DNA of 64,000 bases from Liolophura sinensis. Lineage: Eukaryota; Mollusca; Polyplacophora; Chitonida; Chitonidae. The first letter of the stretch is position 1. Each line of letters opens with the position of its first letter. Where the stretch lies: NCBI RefSeq assembly GCF_032854445.1, contig NC_088302.1, positions 33,883,979 through 33,947,978 on the forward strand. Direction: 5' to 3'. Below the pieces are notes generated by a model. It searched no databases. It was not told the origin of the DNA and saw nothing but the letters and a program-made list of their open reading frames with translations. This document shows, piece by piece, positions 61,901 to 64,000 of this stretch. Made by a program: the position numbers and the translations under genes.

Positions 61901-63653
61901 TGCACTCTTTGTGATGTCCATTTAAGCTGACATTTCAATGCATTATTTAGTTCAGATCACAGGTGTGCTTATTATTTTACACCCATAAACTATGGCATAT
62001 GCTGGGTGACACGTTTATGCCATTCAGAATTTGTATCAGGCCTATTTCTCTGTTACATGTGAATCACTACAGTTGTTCGTGGCCACAAGGACAGAAAATG
62101 GGTGAAGAAAATCAAAGAGGATGTCAGGGAGCGTGAAAGAAAAGTAGCAGAGATGTTGCAGCAGGTGGAGGAATTGGGACAATCACTTGTTCGTCAACAG
62201 GAGGTGCTATGTCAGGCAGACAAGGAGGCAGCTAAAGGTATTTGTTAAAATAGTTAGACTCGTGATTGTGGGTATTTGGCATTTTACAGTGGTGGATCTT
62301 TGCGCATTGCCATAGCTTCTGTACATTGCTACTAAGATCATTTTCTTTTGTTCTCAGTTGTTTCAATGAAATCAATAATCAGCAAATCAAATCAAGAATT
62401 TTATTTGGAATCTGAAGTCTAATTGACTAACATAGCCTGTGGATGGTTGTAGGTTTCTGAGCCCAGTTTTCTTCCATTGTAATGCTGGACATTGTCAAAT
62501 AAATTATATTGTCTTGAGTATGGCATGAAACACCAATTGAATGAGTAGATACATAAATAAATACATAAATAAAATGAATTGACCCGTGGCTGCTGTGAAT
62601 CAAAATAATCTCGCCTACCGCAACTGCCAGTCAAAATTCTACTTCAGCCAATTAGAAAACTTTAAAAAATATTACTTGACACCACTTTCTCTTCTTGTCA
62701 ACTTAATAGCTCCTAAAGCAATAAAGTTTGAAACAGAATACGTTTTGTGAGCCTTGTTATCATTGTCCAAGTGTTGTTTAAACAAGCAAAGTGGTTTGGA
62801 GGTAGACGTACATCTAGTCTTTCATGGTCTTTCTTTCCTCTTTTTAGGTGGCGTGCCCTTTAAGTTGAGGTCATCCTCATTGTATTTACTTTATCACTTA
62901 CTTAAAGCATGCATGAAAGGATACTGTAAAACTAAGAGTATAGAATTAAGGACAATAAGACTTGGCGAAAAAAATAGAAAAAAATTTTCATTTTTGATTT
63001 TTTAAGCCCTATATTTTGTGCATATTTTCTGTTAATGGTTGAAATATTTGAAAATGACATTTTCGATGAACATACTGGGAACACAGAACCAGCTAAGTGC
63101 CCTCAATTCAGGCTCTCCCCTCAACAAAGTTAAGCAGGGTACATGCACTTCTTTTCCGGAGCGACTGCAGGGGACTGAGGGAAACTGTACAAAGTTGAGA
63201 AGTTATTTTGTACTTTTCTGGTAAGGCAAAATATAACATCATACACTCTGTATTAAGAAATAAAAACCCATGCTGGCTTCCCCTCCAGCCAAAAGTGGGA
63301 AGGTCTATCAGCAACCTACAGATGGTCATGTGTTTCCCCTGAGCATTGCCCAGTTTCCTCAAACCATAATGCTGGTTGTAGTTGTATAAGTGAAATATTC
63401 TTGAGCATGGCGTAAAACATCAATCAAATAAATAAATACATGTAAATAAATAAATAAAAACCAATTATTTCACGTATACCTTTAACCAATGCGTTTTACA
63501 GTGGAGAAGTTGTCAAAAGCAGCTCCCCCATCACCCCTGCCGTCACCACAGCAGCCAGAGCCACCTGCCCCTCATCATAATATCCTCTCTCCGGAGAAAA
63601 TAGATGGTTCATTCAGATCAAGCAGTGGATCATCAATCAGTGAACATACACAG
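28853..63653 (+). CDS. Class III-like unconventional myosin heavy chain, kinase-less, 3' end beyond window
   Basis: Exons: 28853-28960, 34264-34329, 35839-35972, 36279-36381, 37042-37144, 39345-39501, 40048-40147, 40931-41059, 41861-41969, 43112-43231, 43889-43989, 44976-45062, 45439-45504, 46696-46809, 47521-47632, 52601-52668, 53896-53949, 55948-56067, 58480-58565, 59877-59972, 60723-60814, 62073-62237, 63502-63653. All phases match, giving 814 residues so far. Motor landmarks: [14 protein letters not shown]-loop GESGAGKT (about 104-111), switch [10 protein letters not shown] (about 153-161), switch II DIFGFE (about 380-385), VRCLKPN (about 595-601), GKTKVFLR. One IQ motif ([12 protein letters not shown]), a charged helix and a Pro/Ser-rich tail follow. 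[19 protein letters not shown] and [10 protein letters not shown] favour class III, but the frame opens with its own ATG, so there is no kinase. It is an actin-based motor by family. Confidence 0.9.
29576..29900. repeat. Dispersed repeat, ctgtctgtccgtctg type
   Basis: gtctgtccgtctgtttgccc followed by atggatttggatgaaatttt is a pattern met in many invertebrate interspersed repeats. No second copy is in this window. It lies in myosin intron 1. Confidence 0.4.
31550..32400 (+). pseudogene. Broken pogo/jerky-type DDE transposase
   Basis: Frames 31561-31700 ([20 protein letters not shown]) and 31715-32160 ([42 protein letters not shown]) are separated by a frameshift near 31700. A stop follows FDGH at 32159-32161, and the next part ([18 protein letters not shown]) is in another frame. 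NIDEAGV and FDGH keep the first two catalytic Asp. The third position, normally QPLD, reads QTLN (Asn codon 32258-32260). It lies in myosin intron 1 and is inactive. Confidence 0.82.
33116..33167 (-). mobile_element. 52-bp truncated family A SINE with target duplication
   Basis: Only the tail region (atttatttatttttttattt to gtactcaagaatatt) is inserted. Exact 13-bp direct repeats caatagctagtct flank it at 33103-33115 and 33168-33180. Confidence 0.9.
33202..33544 (+). mobile_element. tRNA-derived SINE with LINE-type tail, copy 1
   Basis: A tRNA-like head (ggcccccaatagcacagtgg, then a B-box-like gggtcgattc) is followed by a conserved body (aagaggaagttgtaacttcc) and an end of gttaaaccccaagcactcac. 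The tail resembles the 3' end of the LINE at 18885-19407. Confidence 0.8.
33920..34165 (+). mobile_element. Family A SINE copy
   Basis: acccaggagcctctcaccaa, then gagttcaagtcaagctcatg, ending gtacagcgtaaaacaccaat. It ends about 100 bp before myosin exon 2. Confidence 0.88.
35500..35720. repeat. Dispersed repeat family Y
   Basis: The stretch from cctcaacagtttcgcatatg through tgcaatttatgcacattttt to agaatatgcttgaattaaca recurs at 44305-44510, and more weakly at 7335-7560. Ends resembling ctaattcctcaacctttt in both orientations suggest short inverted termini. Confidence 0.6.
36279..36381 (+). CDS. Myosin exon 4, P-loop
   Basis: The exon completes the codon AGT across the junction and encodes [20 protein letters not shown] to [14 protein letters not shown] is the invariant myosin ATP-binding loop and is intact. 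The donor is GTGTGT. Confidence 0.93.
37042..37144 (+). CDS. Myosin exon 5, switch I
   Basis: Encodes [20 protein letters not shown] then [22 protein letters not shown] and NxNSSRFGK are the conserved switch I signature, with no substitution in the nucleotide-contacting Asn, Ser and Arg. The acceptor is ATTTCAG. Confidence 0.93.
37452..37620 (+). mobile_element. Family A SINE, 5'-truncated
   Basis: ttcctctccggctgtacctg to caatcaaataaataaataaa, in myosin intron 5. Confidence 0.86.
38325..38815. mobile_element. Foldback MITE-like element, copy 2
   Basis: Runs from about ttaaaggaaaagacctc to ccttttatttaa, in myosin intron 5. Same inverted arms and central region (gactcataaagcccatca) as copies 1 and 3, with about 10-15% differences. 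Confidence 0.88.
39680..40090 (+). repeat. Decayed roughly 55-bp ladder of myosin exon 7 acceptors
   Basis: Ends of acceptor-like AGs lie at about 39786, 39840, 39895, 39939 and 39995, before the true one at 40047. Each is followed by a degraded version of TATTTGGTTAAAGGAATC and CACCTGAAAATGTA. A further ctctacag-GTACATG at about 39682 may be an older copy. Confidence 0.75.
40048..40147 (+). CDS. Myosin exon 7, preceded by decayed copies of its acceptor
   Basis: 100 nt encoding [20 protein letters not shown] then [14 protein letters not shown], with donor GTAAGT. The 270 bp before it carry five degraded copies of the acceptor plus the first 35 or so exon bases, so the spliceosome faces a ladder of similar AGs. 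The last one keeps the open frame. Confidence 0.9.
43889..43989 (+). CDS. Myosin exon 11, switch II
   Basis: Encodes [20 protein letters not shown] then [20 protein letters not shown] is the switch II/relay signature and NSFEQxCINxANExLQxFFNQ is the relay helix. Both are intact, so ATPase function is expected. Confidence 0.94.
44061..44300 (+). mobile_element. Family A SINE with small insertion
   Basis: tgggcctctgtggcccaatg head, with a B box in gtgagttcaagtcc. About 20 extra bases lie near 44220. The tail is lost and runs into another dispersed repeat at 44305. Confidence 0.8.
44735..44935 (+). mobile_element. Family A SINE copy
   Basis: ctcaccaatgcagtcgctgt to gtgtaaaacaccaatcaaaa; ends 40 bp before myosin exon 12. 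Confidence 0.87.
45439..45504 (+). CDS. Myosin exon 13, also present as a dead copy 1.7 kb downstream
   Basis: 66 nt: [20 protein letters not shown] then PS, the conserved LLDEE segment of myosin motors. Acceptor ATTTCAG, donor GTAAGC. About 46 bases of this exon and 190 bases of its upstream intron are repeated at 46975-47220. Confidence 0.92.
46842..46902. repeat. 21-bp triplet repeat just after myosin exon 14 donor
   Basis: gtcctttgtcacaaaagtgtt three times, starting about 30 bp downstream of the donor at 46810. Confidence 0.9.
46975..47220 (+). pseudogene. Dead segmental copy of myosin intron 12 and exon 13
   Basis: The stretch from tacactgtcaaagtccaatc through gacctgttcctggataaacc to tctctgttgg repeats 45250-45484 with scattered changes. 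The acceptor is broken (tttcgg in place of tttcag near 47173-47178) and the copy stops before the rest of the exon. It lies in the intron after exon 14. Confidence 0.88.
47779..48052 (-). mobile_element. Family A SINE with internal expansion
   Basis: Reverse copy. A short GTACATG-rich stretch (acatgcacggatctgcatgt) interrupts the body near 47905-47945. Confidence 0.8.
48135..48230. repeat. 16-bp array, 6 units
   Basis: aaggcaacacatgttc repeated with one or two variants, each with a central ACATGT palindrome. Confidence 0.92.
49525..51885 (+). repeat. 79-bp array in myosin intron 15, about 30 units
   Basis: The unit contains tgtttgggagatggttattt and gtcagacctcgtgcttattt plus gatgaacagatgcttgcttg. 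Alternation of -ggttattt- and -gcttattt- variants suggests higher-order structure. Frames of 73-144 codons in it are array artefacts, since 79 shifts frame each unit. Confidence 0.95.
52275..52412 (+). mobile_element. Family A SINE, 5'-truncated
   Basis: cacctgcggatggtcatgcg to ccaaataaataaataaataa. Confidence 0.8.
52601..53949 (+). CDS. Myosin exons 16-17, basic loop 2
   Basis: Exons 52601-52668 and 53896-53949 encode [20 protein letters not shown] then AKR, and [18 protein letters not shown]. The run of Lys/Arg falls where loop 2 contacts actin. The intron between them holds a roughly 59-bp array. Length and charge are unremarkable for class III. Confidence 0.85.
52930..53570 (+). repeat. 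59-bp array in myosin intron 16, about 10 units
   Basis: The unit contains gataaatttcatagttactt, then a variable tctggtcatgccagtag and aactctgattaaaggttgat. Copies differ by about 5-10%. No splice signal is copied. Confidence 0.93.
54823..55169 (-). mobile_element. tRNA-derived SINE with LINE-type tail, copy 2
   Basis: Reverse-oriented relative of the element at 33202-33544: begins gtgagtgcttggggtttaac and ends gtgccatcggggcc. Both ends and the aagaggaagttg body are preserved. Confidence 0.82.
55728..55832 (+). mobile_element. Family A SINE, 5'-truncated
   Basis: tgccgagtttccacccatca to gtaaaacaccaatcaaataa. The 250 bp upstream (55290-55560) hold a GC-richer, tRNA-like repeat (ccggtgcgaacc) of unknown family. 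Confidence 0.83.
55948..56067 (+). CDS. Myosin exon 18, actin-binding helix and VRCLKPN
   Basis: Encodes [20 protein letters not shown] then [20 protein letters not shown]. The xxFVRCxKPN motif is diagnostic of myosin motors. Donor GTAAGG is followed by a SINE and then the 71-bp array that fills the rest of the intron. Confidence 0.94.
56238..56383 (+). mobile_element. Family A SINE, 5'-truncated
   Basis: ggacaggccgtacgtgggaa to caatcaaataaattgaataa. It lies between myosin exon 18 and the 71-bp array. Confidence 0.85.
56421..58470 (+). repeat. 71-bp array abutting myosin exon 19, about 29 units
   Basis: The unit contains gatcttaacattaagtctgt and ttgggatctctaatgggtag, spaced 71 bp (56421, 56492, 56563 and on), with point changes and a few shortened units near 58180 and 58390. 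The last unit is cut at tgtgatc and passes straight into the acceptor CTTTTTCAG. Confidence 0.95.
58480..59972 (+). CDS. Myosin exons 19-20, converter
   Basis: 58480-58565 encodes [20 protein letters not shown] then VSFEEFVT. 59877-59972 encodes [20 protein letters not shown] then [13 protein letters not shown]. [15 protein letters not shown] is the SH1-helix/converter signature. The acceptor at 58477-58479 (CTTTTTCAG) directly follows the last unit of the 71-bp array. Confidence 0.9.
58700..58855 (+). mobile_element. Diverged family A SINE
   Basis: Only the end (gtgaataattgttgagtatg, then attaaacaacccaaaaaac) is clearly related. Confidence 0.6.
59175..59460. repeat. Dispersed repeat family Z
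   Basis: agatgcaagcttcataaaac at 59198 recurs near 32985. gaatgtaataaacaagctc near 59360 recurs near 34870, with related flanks (cattgcgttgggtgtggttg against cattgcattgattgtggctc). Confidence 0.6.
59563..59722 (-). mobile_element. Diverged family A SINE
   Basis: Reverse: tttatttatttatttgatca, then gccatactcattaaagaata, body shortened. Confidence 0.75.
60190..60490. repeat. 18-bp and 25-bp arrays in myosin intron 20
   Basis: Four units like ggtacacataccggtgaaa (60195-60270) are followed by about eight units of cacatgtacgtactgctcct plus taagg (60308-60490). Confidence 0.93.
60723..62237 (+). CDS. Myosin exons 21-22, lever arm with one IQ motif and charged helix
   Basis: 60723-60814 gives [20 protein letters not shown] to IKIQK. 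62073-62237 gives [20 protein letters not shown] then a helix rich in Glu, Gln and Leu. The junction builds [12 protein letters not shown], a textbook IQ motif (IQxxxRGxxxR), so one calmodulin-type light chain is expected. The following 35 or so residues ([20 protein letters not shown]) could form a single helix or a short coiled coil. Confidence 0.88.
61175..61660. mobile_element. Foldback MITE-like element, copy 3
   Basis: The most complete-looking copy, from ttaaaggaaaaaacctct to tagctttcttttactcta, in myosin intron 21. Arms of about 230 bp pair with each other. Confidence 0.88.
62424..62573 (+). mobile_element. Family A SINE, 5'-truncated
   Basis: gcctgtggatggttgtaggt to catgaaacaccaattgaatg, with an AATACATA tail. 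Confidence 0.78.
63264..63465 (+). mobile_element. Family A SINE copy
   Basis: cccatgctggcttcccctcc to gtaaaacatcaatcaaataa; ends about 35 bp before myosin exon 23. Confidence 0.85.
63502..63653 (+). CDS. Myosin exon 23, Pro/Ser-rich tail
   Basis: Encodes [20 protein letters not shown] and then [16 protein letters not shown] to SISEHTQ before [14 protein letters not shown] resembles SH3-ligand or proline-directed kinase sites; no folded domain is seen. The tail continues into the repeat-bearing region at the window edge. Confidence 0.75.
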
Positions 63654-63718
63654 GTATTGAAGGTTAAGCACTTTCAGGAGGAGGTATTAATTATAAACAT
63701 AGGTTCTCTTCTTTGTAG

Positions 63719-64000
63719 AATCAATCAGTGGATATGGTGGGTGGTCATGAGGATTAGGGGTTTCAAGGGGCAGGTATTATTAAAAGTTGTTCTCTCCTTT
63801 TTTAGAATGGAATTGCAGTCATGGATCCAGAGAATTTTGTATTTGGGCTAAAGGATTAGGGGTTTCAAGGGGCAGATATTATTAAAAGTTGTTCTCTCCT
63901 TTTTTAGAATGGAATAGCAGTCATGGATCCAGAGAATGTTGTATTTGGGCTAAAGGATTAGGGGTTTCAAGGGGCAGATATTATTAAAAGTTGTTCTCTC
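63719..64000 (+). repeat. Tandem acceptor-plus-exon units, running off the window
   Basis: Three units begin at 63719, 63806 and 63908, spaced 87 and 102 bp. Each starts with a pyrimidine tract and TAG (tccttttttag in the last two), then AATGGAAT-type exon sequence. In phase 0 the last two read NGIAVMDPEN and then FVFGLKD or VVFGLKD before TAG. Whether one unit is a real last exon or an internal exon with a donor beyond the window cannot be told. Confidence 0.7.

Noticed and set aside
1-64000. Bacterial or phage defence, toxin or operon-type system
   Set aside because: No intronless gene clusters, Shine-Dalgarno-led genes or prokaryotic families; all supported genes are spliced animal genes.

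Overview
The window is eukaryotic nuclear DNA from an animal, most likely a mollusc (or another lophotrochozoan). The genes are split into many short exons with GT-AG introns. A tRNA-derived SINE ending in an AATA-rich tail (core 'gtgaaatattcttgagtac') occurs more than 20 times. About a third of the sequence is tandem arrays, SINEs and decayed transposons. The species assignment is inference; no species-specific marker was seen.

Three spliced protein-coding genes can be rebuilt exon by exon, with matching phases at every junction. (1) WDR41, minus strand, about 578-16736 with a tentative first exon at 17017-17046. It is a WD40 beta-propeller protein; in vertebrates it is the partner of the C9orf72-SMCR8 complex. 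(2) A secreted protein of 563 aa on the plus strand, 19769-25721: signal peptide, long His/Asp/Lys-rich low-complexity region, C-terminal F5/8 type C (discoidin) domain. (3) A class III-like unconventional myosin on the plus strand, from 28853 past the right edge. At least 23 exons and 814 residues are visible: motor, one IQ motif, a short charged helix and a Pro/Ser-rich tail. It has its own start codon at the motor, so it lacks the N-terminal kinase of classical myosin III. An unassigned possible terminal exon lies at 28612-28740.

Mobile DNA includes a LINE 3' fragment (about 18885-19407), SINEs that share that LINE's CACTCACTC-type tail, and a broken pogo/jerky-type transposase (about 31550-32400). 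There are also three copies of a roughly 490-bp foldback element, a roughly 600-bp element with terminal inverted repeats, and several dispersed repeat families.

The most striking feature is that tandem arrays repeatedly sit on exon-intron junctions of WDR41 and the myosin. In five places each repeat unit contains the splice site plus adjoining exon: donors at 4880-7072, and acceptors at 7695-8290, 9912-11140, 39781-40090 and 63719-64000. Two further arrays abut an acceptor, and one segmental copy of a myosin exon has a destroyed acceptor. Most long open frames in the window are by-products of these arrays, not genes.
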